Of a DNA stretch of 64,000 nucleotides, positions 55,656-64,000 are shown in pieces. Each line of letters starts with the position of its first letter. The stretch's first letter is position 1. The stretch is taken from NCBI GenBank assembly GCA_002708825.1, contig PAPF01000041.1, positions 62,001 to 126,000 on the forward strand, in the 5' to 3' direction. Below the pieces are notes generated by a model. That model did no database searches. It had not been told where the DNA came from and worked only from the letters and a program-made list of their open reading frames with translations. The position numbers and the translations under genes were made by a program. This DNA is from Phyllobacteriaceae bacterium. Its GTDB lineage: Bacteria; Pseudomonadota; Alphaproteobacteria; Rhizobiales; Rhizobiaceae.

Positions 55656-57794
55656 TCAGTGCGCCAGCACGGCGAGCAGAAGCAGGGCCATGATGTTGGT
55701 GATCTTGATGGCCGGGTTGACGGCCGGGCCGGCGGTATCCTTGTAGGGATCGCCCACCGTGTCGCCGGTGACGGAGGCCTTGTGGGCTTCCGAACCCTTG
55801 ACGTGCTTGACACCGTCCTTGTCGACAAAGCCGTCCTCGAAGGACTTCTTGGCGTTGTCCCAGGCACCGCCGCCCGAGGTCATCGAGATCGCCACGAACA
55901 GGCCGTTGACGATCACGCCGAGCAGCGAGGCGCCGAGCGCGGCGAAGGCCGAGGCCTTGGAACCGGAGATCAGCAGAACGCCGAAATAGACGACCAGCGG
56001 AGCCAGCACCGGCAGCATCGAGGGGATGATCATCTCCTTGATCGCGGCCTTGGTGAGCATGTCGACGGCACGGCCGTAGTCCGGCTTTTCCTTGCCTTCC
56101 ATGATGCCGGGCTTCTCGCGGAACTGCCTGCGCACTTCCTCGACCACCGCGCCACCGGCGCGGCCCACGGCCGTCATGGCGATGCCGCCGAACAGGTAGG
56201 GGATGAGACCGCCGAAGATCAGGCCGGCGACGACATAGGGGTTGGACAGTTCGAACGAGACCTGGCCGATATCCGCGAAGTAGGGATACTGCTCCGCATT
56301 CTGCGTGAAGAACTGCAGATCGTAGGAATAGGCCGCGAACAGCACCAGTGCGCCGAGACCTGCGGAACCGATGGCATAGCCCTTGGTGACCGCCTTGGTG
56401 GTGTTGCCCACGGCGTCCAGCGCGTCGGTGGTCTGGCGGACCTCCGGCGGCAGGTCGGACATTTCGGCAATGCCGCCGGCATTGTCGGTGACCGGGCCGA
56501 AGGCGTCCAGCGCGACGATCATGCCGGCAATGCCGAGCATGGCGGTGACCGCGATGCCGGTGCCGAACAGGCCGCCAAGCTGGAAGGTGGCGATGATGCC
56601 GCCGACGATGACGATGGCCGGCATGGCGGTCGATTCCAGCGACACGGCAAGTCCCTGGATCACGTTGGTGCCGTGACCGGTGACCGAAGCCTGCGAGATG
56701 GAATTGACCGGGCGCTTGTTGGTGCCGGTGTAGTATTCCGTGATCACCACGATGAGCGCGGTGACGATCAGGCCGACGATGCCGCAGATGAACAGGTTGG
56801 TGCCGTTCAGCACGGTTCCGTTCGTGGTCGTCAGGTCGCCCCAGCCGATGGAAAGCTGGTTGGCGATGCCAAGACCGACGATGGACAGCAGGCCGGTGAC
56901 GATCAGACCCTTGTAGAGCGCGCCCATGATGGAGCCGTTGGCGCCCAGCTTCACGAAGAAGGTGCCGACAATGGACGTGATGATCGACATGGCGCAGATC
57001 AGCAGCGGATAGATCATCACCGAGGAAAGAACCTCGCTGCCGGCGAAGAAGATGGCGCCGAGGACCATGGTGGCGACGACCGTCACCGCATAGGTCTCGA
57101 ACAGGTCGGCGGCCATGCCGGCGCAGTCGCCGACATTGTCGCCCACGTTGTCGGCGATGGTGGCCGGGTTGCGCGGATCGTCTTCCGGAATGCCGGCTTC
57201 CACCTTGCCCACCAGGTCTCCGCCGACGTCGGCGCCCTTGGTGAAGATGCCGCCGCCGAGACGGGCGAAGATGGAGATCAGCGAAGCGCCGAAGCCGAGC
57301 GCCACGAGCGCGTCAATGACCGTGCGGTCGCCGGGGGCATAGCCCATCGGACCGACCAGGACCCAGTAATAGACGGCGACGCCGAGCAGCGCGAGACCGG
57401 CCACCAGCATGCCCGTGATGGCGCCCGACTTGAAGGCGATGTCGAGGCCGCCGGCCAGCGAATTGGCCGATGCCTGGGCGGTGCGCACATTGGCGCGCAC
57501 GGAAACGTGCATGCCGATGTAGCCCGCAGCGCCCGACAGGACGGCGCCGATCAGGAAGCCGATGGCAGCGGTGCCGGACAACAGAAGCCAGGCAAGAACG
57601 AACACCACCGCGCCGACGATGGCGATCGTGGTGTACTGCCGGTTCAGGTAGGCTTGCGCACCCTCACGCACATAGCCTGCGATTTCCTGCATGCGGGCAT
57701 TGCCCTGGTCGGCGGCCATCACCGACTGGGTTGCCCAGATCGCATAGACGACGGACAGGAGTCCGCATGCGATGACAAGGTATAGCATGGTCAT
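55656..57794 (-). CDS. hppA: Membrane H+-translocating pyrophosphatase (K+-independent type)
   Basis: 712 aa from ATG 57794 (AGGAAG eight bases upstream). About sixteen membrane helices. The substrate-binding signature [23 protein letters not shown] and [19 protein letters not shown] are diagnostic. The segment [18 protein letters not shown] has Lys where K+-dependent enzymes have Ala (GNTTAA), which places it in the K+-independent subfamily. It hydrolyses cytoplasmic PPi and pumps H+ out of the cytoplasm. A single-gene unit ended by the bidirectional terminator, preceded by a 215-base region. Confidence 0.96.
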   Translation of the reverse strand: MTMLYLVIACGLLSVVYAIWATQSVMAADQGNARMQEIAGYVREGAQAYLNRQYTTIAIVGAVVFVLAWLLLSGTAAIGFLIGAVLSGAAGYIGMHVSVRANVRTAQASANSLAGGLDIAFKSGAITGMLVAGLALLGVAVYYWVLVGPMGYAPGDRTVIDALVALGFGASLISIFARLGGGIFTKGADVGGDLVGKVEAGIPEDDPRNPATIADNVGDNVGDCAGMAADLFETYAVTVVATMVLGAIFFAGSEVLSSVMIYPLLICAMSIITSIVGTFFVKLGANGSIMGALYKGLIVTGLLSIVGLGIANQLSIGWGDLTTTNGTVLNGTNLFICGIVGLIVTALIVVITEYYTGTNKRPVNSISQASVTGHGTNVIQGLAVSLESTAMPAIVIVGGIIATFQLGGLFGTGIAVTAMLGIAGMIVALDAFGPVTDNAGGIAEMSDLPPEVRQTTDALDAVGNTTKAVTKGYAIGSAGLGALVLFAAYSYDLQFFTQNAEQYPYFADIGQVSFELSNPYVVAGLIFGGLIPYLFGGIAMTAVGRAGGAVVEEVRRQFREKPGIMEGKEKPDYGRAVDMLTKAAIKEMIIPSMLPVLAPLVVYFGVLLISGSKASAFAALGASLLGVIVNGLFVAISMTSGGGAWDNAKKSFEDGFVDKDGVKHVKGSEAHKASVTGDTVGDPYKDTAGPAVNPAIKITNIMALLLLAVLAH

Positions 57795-58009
57795 TGAAGA
57801 AACTTCCTCCTCATGGCCGGCCTGCGAGACCCCCACGGCCGGCCCGTGACAAATTCCCGGGACAGGAGGAACCTGCCCCTGCGGGACCGGGGCGGATCAT
57901 GCTTATCGCCCCCCGGCGCGTCAAGAACGCAGGGCGGCTCTATGCCCCGCTTTCCGCATGAAAAACGGGCAGCGCGCGCTTTTTTCGCATGGGCGACGGG
58001 GAACCGGCG

Positions 58010-59227
58010 TCAGGAGACCGCTTCATCGCCGCGCTCGCGCAGGATCAGCAGGGCCGCAAGCGCGCCGATGCACAGCAGCGCGACGGGGAAGATGATCCAG
58101 TTGAGCATGTCCCAGCCGCCCGCATTGTAGACCTGGCCCGACATCAGCGAGGCAAAGGCGACAGTGCCGAACAGCGCGAAATCATGCGCGCCCTGGACCT
58201 TGTTCTTCTCCGCCGCCGTGTAGGTTTCGGCGACCATGGCGGTGGCGCCGATGAAACCGAAATTCCAGCCCACGCCGAGAAGGATCAGGGCCAGCCAGAA
58301 CTGCCAGAGGGCGATGCCGGACAGGGCGACGATGGCGCAGCCGATCAGCAGCGCCAGGCCGGCGGCGACGATCGTCTCCTTGCCGAAACGGGCGATCAGC
58401 CTGCCGGTGAAGAAGGAGGGAGCGAACATGGCCATGACATGCCAGGAAATGCCCAGCGTCGCCTCGTCCGGCGTGAAGCCGCAGCCGACCATGGCGAGCG
58501 GCGCACCGGTCATGACGAAGCTCATCAGCGCATAGGAGCCGATGGCGCAGATCAGCGCCACGGCGAAACGCGGCTGGCGCATGATGACGGACAGCGGGCG
58601 GGCGGGCGCATCTTCCAGGACAGCCGGGTCCGTCACCTGGTCGCGCGGCAGGCGCAGGAAGGAGAGGATGAGGACGCCGACAAGGCCGAGCGCAATGATG
58701 CCTGCATAGGCACCGGCGAAGCTGACGGGCGCGAAGGCGTCGCGGGAAAAGATCACCATCTGCGGGCCGATGATGGCAGCGAAGACGCCCCCTCCGAGCA
58801 CCCAGGAAATGGCTCGCGGCTTGAAGGCGTGGGGGGCGTTGTCGGCGGCGGCAAACCGGTATTGCTGGACGAAGGCCCCGCCGAGGCCGACCAGAAGGAG
58901 GCAGACGGCGAAGGCCCAGAAGGACCCCTGGAAAATGGCGAGCGCGGCCAGCGCGCCGCCCAGCGCCGTGATGCCGGCGCCCGACATGAAGCCGTAGCGC
59001 CGTCCGACCGCGCGCATGAGGGCGGCCGCAGGCAGGGCGCCTAGTGCAACGCCCAGGTTGTAGCCCGTGACCGGCGCGGTGGCGAGCGACTTGTCGGGAC
59101 CGAGCAGGTAGACGCCGGTCAGCGCGCCCATGGAGATGGCCACCGGCGCGGCCGCGCCGACCACCGACTGGGCCGCTGCCAGGATCAGCGCGGTGCGCCG
59201 GGCTTCCCGCTCGATTGCCGTTGTCAT
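58010..59227 (-). CDS. MFS transporter
   Basis: 405 aa, about twelve helices. Motif A region between helices 2 and 3 reads [16 protein letters not shown], a normal G-x3-D-R-x-G-like loop with changes; helix 5 has [19 protein letters not shown]. Single-component secondary transporter. The substrate is not predictable from sequence, although the nusB-coupled position (four-base ATGA overlap) is noteworthy. It could be a metabolite or drug exporter. Confidence 0.88.
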   Translation of the reverse strand: MTTAIEREARRTALILAAAQSVVGAAAPVAISMGALTGVYLLGPDKSLATAPVTGYNLGVALGALPAAALMRAVGRRYGFMSGAGITALGGALAALAIFQGSFWAFAVCLLLVGLGGAFVQQYRFAAADNAPHAFKPRAISWVLGGGVFAAIIGPQMVIFSRDAFAPVSFAGAYAGIIALGLVGVLILSFLRLPRDQVTDPAVLEDAPARPLSVIMRQPRFAVALICAIGSYALMSFVMTGAPLAMVGCGFTPDEATLGISWHVMAMFAPSFFTGRLIARFGKETIVAAGLALLIGCAIVALSGIALWQFWLALILLGVGWNFGFIGATAMVAETYTAAEKNKVQGAHDFALFGTVAFASLMSGQVYNAGGWDMLNWIIFPVALLCIGALAALLILRERGDEAVS

Positions 59228-59721
59228 CTGGCGCGTCCTTTCGTGTCAGGTCTCACCCGCCCGGCGACACGGTCGAGCACCGCGTTGACGAGGCCGGGCT
59301 CCTCCGCGTCGTAGAAGGCCCTGGCGATATCGACATATTCGGTGACGATGACCGCGACCGGAATGTCCTGCTTCTTCATCAGTTCGAAGACACCGGCGCG
59401 AAGGATGGCGCGCAGCGTGGAATCCACCCGCGAGAGCGGCCAGCTTTCCGGCAGGCCCTGGTGAATGACGGGGTCGATCTGGCGCTGGTTGTCGACAACG
59501 CCCGCGATGACCATGCGGAACCATTGCGGATCGGCATCGCGGTAGAGGTCGCCGTCGACTTCCTTGCCGAGGCGGAAGGTCTCGTATTCGGAGGCGATCT
59601 CCAGCAGGCCGGCCCCGGTCACGTCCATCTGGTAGAGCGCCTGCACGGCGGCGAGCCGGGCTGCGCCGCGCTTGTTGGCTGGCTTGGTCTCGCGCACCGG
59701 CTTGCCGTTCTCGTCAGTCAC
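59224..59721 (-). CDS. nusB: Transcription antitermination factor NusB
   Basis: 165 aa from GTG 59721, four bases after the ribH stop and with GGAG nine bases upstream; a TTG five codons earlier is also in frame but has no Shine-Dalgarno. [21 protein letters not shown] is the family start, and [33 protein letters not shown] the conserved end. It binds boxA with S10 (NusE) for rRNA antitermination. In the riboflavin-operon position as in most alphaproteobacteria. Confidence 0.95.
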   Translation of the reverse strand: MTDENGKPVRETKPANKRGAARLAAVQALYQMDVTGAGLLEIASEYETFRLGKEVDGDLYRDADPQWFRMVIAGVVDNQRQIDPVIHQGLPESWPLSRVDSTLRAILRAGVFELMKKQDIPVAVIVTEYVDIARAFYDAEEPGLVNAVLDRVAGRVRPDTKGRAR

Positions 59722-59725
59722 GGGA

Positions 59726-60163
59726 TCAGGCTCCAAACGTCTTTTTCAGGTCGATCATGGCGAGCGCGGCGCGCGCGGCGAATCCGCCCTTGTCCAATTC
59801 GGACTTGCGGGCGCGCACCCAGGCCTGGTCGCCATTCTCGGTGGTCAGGATGCCGTTGCCGATCGCCAGGCGCTTGTCCACGGTCAGGTCCATGATGGCG
59901 CGGCAGGACTCGTTGGCGACAATGTCGAAATGATAGGTCTCGCCGCGAATGACGACGCCAAGCGCCACATAGCCGTCATAGGTCTTCTTGCCCTTGGCCG
60001 CCAGCGCGATGGCGCCGGGCACTTCCAGCGCGCCCATGACCGTGACGACATCCCAGGTGGCGCCGGCCTCTTGCAGGGCGGCGGTGGCGCCTTCCAGCAA
60101 GGCATCGGACAGATCGTCATAGAAACGGGCCTCAACAACGAGGAGATGGGGGGCTTTCGCCAT
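59726..60163 (-). CDS. ribH: 6,7-dimethyl-8-ribityllumazine synthase
   Basis: 145 aa. [20 protein letters not shown], then the substrate-binding region [17 protein letters not shown] and [18 protein letters not shown] with the general-base His fit lumazine synthase. It forms the icosahedral or pentameric enzyme making lumazine from ArP and DHBP in riboflavin synthesis. It follows ribE after a 52-base gap. Confidence 0.96.
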   Translation of the reverse strand: MAKAPHLLVVEARFYDDLSDALLEGATAALQEAGATWDVVTVMGALEVPGAIALAAKGKKTYDGYVALGVVIRGETYHFDIVANESCRAIMDLTVDKRLAIGNGILTTENGDQAWVRARKSELDKGGFAARAALAMIDLKKTFGA

Positions 60164-60215
60164 GGGACGGGTGCTCCGAAGGATGCGAGAATTTCAGGCG
60201 CGCGGGCGCGAGGCG

Positions 60216-60833
60216 TCAATAGGACGCTTTGTCCGCGTCCGCAAGCCGCGCCGCGTAGCGGGCCATGGTGTCGACCTCGAGATTGACCTCGTCACCGGTG
60301 TGGCGCCCGCCCCATGTGGTCACGCCCAGCGTGTGGTCGATCAGCAGCACGTCGAAGCGATTGCCATCGACGCCGTTCACCGTCAGCGAGGTGCCATCCA
60401 GCGCAACCGACCCCTTGGGCGCGATGAAGCGGGCAAATTCGCGCGGCGCTTCCAGCGTGAAGCGCACCGCATCGCCTTCCGGCTGGCGCGCGAGGATCAT
60501 GGCCTTGCCGTCGACATGGCCGGAAACGATGTGCCCGCCCAGTTCGTCACCCACCTTGAGGGCACGTTCCAGATTGACCCGGGTGCCCGGCTTCCAGTTG
60601 CCGATCGTGGTCAGGCGCAGGGCCTCCTCCCAGGCCTCGACCTCGTACCAGCGCTTGTCGTCGCCTGCCTGCGGCAGAGCCACGACGGTCAGGCAGACGC
60701 CGGCATGGGCAATGGACGCGCCGATGGCGATGGAGGCGGGGTCGTAGGCGGTCGCCATGCGGATCCGCACGCCCCCGGCGCGCGGCTCCATCCGCTCCAC
60801 CGTTGCGACATCGGTGACAATCCCGGTAAACAT
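60216..60833 (-). CDS. ribE: Riboflavin synthase, alpha subunit
   Basis: 205 aa from ATG 60833, where TGATG links it to the ribD stop. MFTGIVTDVATVERM is the family N-terminus, and the two lumazine-binding repeats each have a conserved GxSIAHxGVCLTV / GTSLTVNGV-like region. It turns two lumazine molecules into riboflavin. The gene name differs between species (ribE or ribC). Confidence 0.95.
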   Translation of the reverse strand: MFTGIVTDVATVERMEPRAGGVRIRMATAYDPASIAIGASIAHAGVCLTVVALPQAGDDKRWYEVEAWEEALRLTTIGNWKPGTRVNLERALKVGDELGGHIVSGHVDGKAMILARQPEGDAVRFTLEAPREFARFIAPKGSVALDGTSLTVNGVDGNRFDVLLIDHTLGVTTWGGRHTGDEVNLEVDTMARYAARLADADKASY

Positions 60834-61954
60834 CAGCGTGTCCTTGTCCATTCCCGAAAGGTGTCATGGCCGAACGTGGCCTGGCGTTGCAAGGCGAATT
60901 CCGGCGGCACCGCCGACGACACGAGCGGCGCCGGCACGCCGGACTTGCCGATCCGCATCCGGCTTTCGAAGAGGCAGACCCGGTCGACGAGGTTTTCGTC
61001 GAGGAAGCGGCGCGCGGTCATGGCACCGCCCTCGACGAACAGCGTCGAGATGCCGCGCGCGGCCAGGTCCTCCAGCAGTTCGGGCAGGCAGATGCGGCCG
61101 TCCAGCAGATCGACGGCGAGGAAGTCCACGCCGCAATCGGCAAGCGCCTGACGGCGGTCCGGACCGGCATCGGCGGCGGCGGCGATCCAGACCGGAACGG
61201 TGCGCGCCGACCGGGCGATGCGCGACGAAACCGGGGTGCGCAGTCCCTTGTCGAGCACGATGCGGATGGGCGAGCGGTCCTCCATGCCCGGCAGGCGGCA
61301 GGTCAGTTCCGGGTCGTCGGCGGCCACGGTGCCGGCGCCGACGAGGATGGCGTCGGCCTCGGCGCGCATGACATGGACCTGGGCACGGGAAACCTCTCCG
61401 GTGATCGCGACCTGTCCCCTGCCCTCCAGGCCGATCATGCCGTCGGCCGAAACCGCCATCTTCAGCGTGACTTCCGGCCGCATGGAGGAGGAGCGCATCA
61501 GGTAGCCGGCCATCAGGTCCGCGGCCTCGCGCGCCAGCACGCCTTCCGTCACTTCCAGGCCGGCGGCACGCAGGATGGCCGCGCCCTTGCCGGAAACGCG
61601 CGGATCGGGGTCGCTGGCGGCGATCACCACGCGGGCGATGCCGGCATCGACAAGGGCGTTGGCGCAGGGAGGCGTGCGCCCGTGATGGGCGCAGGGTTCC
61701 AGCGTGACATAGGCGGTGGCGCCGCGCGCGCGGCCTGCAGCCTCCTCCAGGGCCTGCGGCTCGGCATGGGGCCGGCCGCCGACCGCGGTGACACCCGACC
61801 CGACGATGACGGGTCCCGCGCCGTCGTCGCGCACGATCAGCGTGCCGACGGAGGGATTGGTGCCGGTCAGGCCGAGATGGCTTCGCGACAGGCGGATGGC
61901 GCCGGCCATGAAGCGCCGGTCACCGGCCTCGCCCGGTGCGAACGTGCCCGCCAT
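60833..61954 (-). CDS. ribD: Bifunctional riboflavin deaminase-reductase
   Basis: 373 aa. The N-terminal zinc deaminase has HAEPQALEEA and YVTLEPCAHHGRTPPCANAL (zinc-binding H-x-E and PC-x8-C). The C-terminal reductase begins RPEVTLKMAVSADGMIGLEGRG. It performs the second and third steps of riboflavin synthesis. Five bases after nrdR, so in the same operon. Confidence 0.96.
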   Translation of the reverse strand: MAGTFAPGEAGDRRFMAGAIRLSRSHLGLTGTNPSVGTLIVRDDGAGPVIVGSGVTAVGGRPHAEPQALEEAAGRARGATAYVTLEPCAHHGRTPPCANALVDAGIARVVIAASDPDPRVSGKGAAILRAAGLEVTEGVLAREAADLMAGYLMRSSSMRPEVTLKMAVSADGMIGLEGRGQVAITGEVSRAQVHVMRAEADAILVGAGTVAADDPELTCRLPGMEDRSPIRIVLDKGLRTPVSSRIARSARTVPVWIAAAADAGPDRRQALADCGVDFLAVDLLDGRICLPELLEDLAARGISTLFVEGGAMTARRFLDENLVDRVCLFESRMRIGKSGVPAPLVSSAVPPEFALQRQATFGHDTFREWTRTR

Positions 61955-61959
61955 CGGCG

Positions 61960-62442
61960 CTATCCCCCGGTGTCCCGCTCGCCTGCGGCATCCTCCCCGC
62001 CCAGTTCGCCGAGCAGTTCCTGGAAGTCGCGGGCCTCGCGGAAATTGCGGTAGACGGAGGCGTAGCGGACATAGGCCACATCATCGAGCGCCTTGAGCGC
62101 CTCCATGACCAGCAGGCCGATCTCGTCAGCCTTGACCTCGCTCTCGCCGGAGCTTTCAAGCTGGCGCACGATGCCGGAGACCGCGCGCTCCACGCGCTCG
62201 GGATCGACATTGCGCTTGCGAAGCGCGATGTCGAAGGAGCGCATCAGCTTGTCACGATCGAAGGGCACCTTGCGGCCGGAGCGCTTCATCACGGTCAGGT
62301 CGCGCAATTGGACCCGCTCGAAAGTGGTGAAGCGGCCGCCGCAATCCGGACAGACACGGCGGCGGCGGATGGCCACGCCATCCTCGGCGGGGCGCGAATC
62401 CTTCACCTGTGTGTCTTCGGACTGGCAATAGGGGCAGCGCAT
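61960..62442 (-). CDS. nrdR: Transcriptional repressor NrdR
   Basis: 160 aa. The zinc ribbon [44 protein letters not shown] is diagnostic; the ATP-cone follows, starting [25 protein letters not shown]. It represses ribonucleotide-reductase genes according to ATP/dATP balance. The start is preceded by GGTGA. Just upstream lies a 7-bp tandem repeat that fills part of the glyA-nrdR gap. Confidence 0.97.
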   Translation of the reverse strand: MRCPYCQSEDTQVKDSRPAEDGVAIRRRRVCPDCGGRFTTFERVQLRDLTVMKRSGRKVPFDRDKLMRSFDIALRKRNVDPERVERAVSGIVRQLESSGESEVKADEIGLLVMEALKALDDVAYVRYASVYRNFREARDFQELLGELGGEDAAGERDTGG

Positions 62443-62453
62443 GGTTCACCGGG

Positions 62454-62495
62454 CGAGTAGCGAGTAGCGAGTAGCGAGTAGCGAGTAGCGAGTAG
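62454..62495. repeat. Six-copy 7-bp tandem repeat upstream of nrdR
   Basis: The unit CGAGTAG is repeated exactly six times (42 bases) in the 112-base gap between glyA and nrdR, 11 bases before the nrdR start codon. On the coding strand it reads CTACTCG. A partial unit follows on the right. Copy number may vary by slippage. Confidence 0.95.
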
Positions 62496-62554
62496 CGAAC
62501 GGGGAAGTCCGGAGGGCGGCGGCCGTCAAGCCGCCCCTCCGCGTTCACGTCATG

Positions 62555-63847
<1,293 letters not shown>

Positions 63848-64000
63848 GCTGTGTGGTCCCTTCCTGTCAGCGGTCTCTGCGGAAACGAGAGCGCGCCTTA
63901 ACACAGTTTTTCGGCGCCTGCCACTTGGCAGGCGGGCAAAGTGGGCCCGGTTTTCCCCGTCGCCCGCGACAGAGCGTAGCGCCATGGAAAACGCCGCCCC

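Noticed and set aside
55659-57785. 708-codon open frame opposite hppA
   Set aside because: Mirror of a highly conserved gene; composition (Asp/His/Gly/Arg-rich) is that of a shadow frame.
62454-62495. Possible CRISPR-like array
   Set aside because: The units are 7 bases and contiguous with no spacers, so this is a microsatellite-type tandem repeat.

Overview
The window is GC-rich chromosomal DNA from an alphaproteobacterium, most likely a member of the Rhizobiales/Hyphomicrobiales. Support comes from the protein families and the conserved gene neighbourhoods (clpP-clpX-lon-hup; rplM-rpsI; glyA-nrdR-ribD-ribE-ribH-nusB; plsX-fabH-ihfA-merR-tRNA-Pro next to a ubiquinol-cytochrome c chaperone/DUF177 pair and hppA). 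Start codons are often GTG or TTG, and neighbouring genes commonly overlap by 1-11 bases. I cannot name the genus from sequence alone.

Layout. 1-12.3 kb is a surface-polysaccharide locus. It holds an ABC-2 exporter permease with two different Wzt-type ATPases, a GT4 glycosyltransferase, a diacylglycerol-kinase-family protein, a GMC oxidoreductase with a small signal-bearing partner, two membrane alkaline-phosphatase-superfamily head-group transferases (one LTA-synthase/MdoB-like, one phosphoethanolamine-transferase-like), and a sulfotransferase interrupted by one in-frame amber codon. 12.6-15.1 kb encodes a CPA1 Na+/H+ antiporter with a cyclic-nucleotide-binding domain. 15.4-17.4 kb is an arsR-arsC-arsC-arsH operon without an efflux pump. 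Then come adenine deaminase, HU and the proteolysis cluster lon-clpX-clpP (19.4-24.8 kb). 25-34.6 kb is accessory metabolism: cytochrome P450, cupin, SDR, metY, LysE-family exporter, CoA-binding protein, VOC protein, a YefM-YoeB toxin-antitoxin pair, two crotonases and a thioesterase. The 507-base gap between metY and the lysE-like gene holds two homologous tandem elements, each ending in an intrinsic terminator, that look like paralogous small RNAs.

34.9-40.6 kb carries rplM-rpsI, an acyltransferase, speB, argC, ctaA and a DUF2842 protein. 40.6-50.0 kb is a second polysaccharide locus of the Wzy/OPX type: deacetylase, FemAB/CelD-like acetyltransferase, a Wzc/GumC-like chain-length protein with a degenerate kinase domain, a Wza-like lipoprotein, a GT4, a polyprenyl-phosphate glycosyl-1-phosphate transferase and a polymerase/ligase. 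It has no visible flippase. The rest (50.1-63.9 kb) is housekeeping: tRNA-Pro(GGG), merR, ihfA, fabH, plsX, the DUF177 and chaperone pair, bamE/omlA, a K+-independent-type H+-pyrophosphatase, an MFS transporter, nusB, riboflavin genes, nrdR and glyA.

Most notable: (i) a possible phospholipid-consuming decoration module in the first locus, with a DAG-kinase-family protein placed to recycle diacylglycerol; (ii) one permease with two Wzt ATPases; (iii) the tandem sRNA-like pair; (iv) the amber-interrupted sulfotransferase; (v) a six-copy 7-bp tandem repeat directly upstream of the nrdR start.
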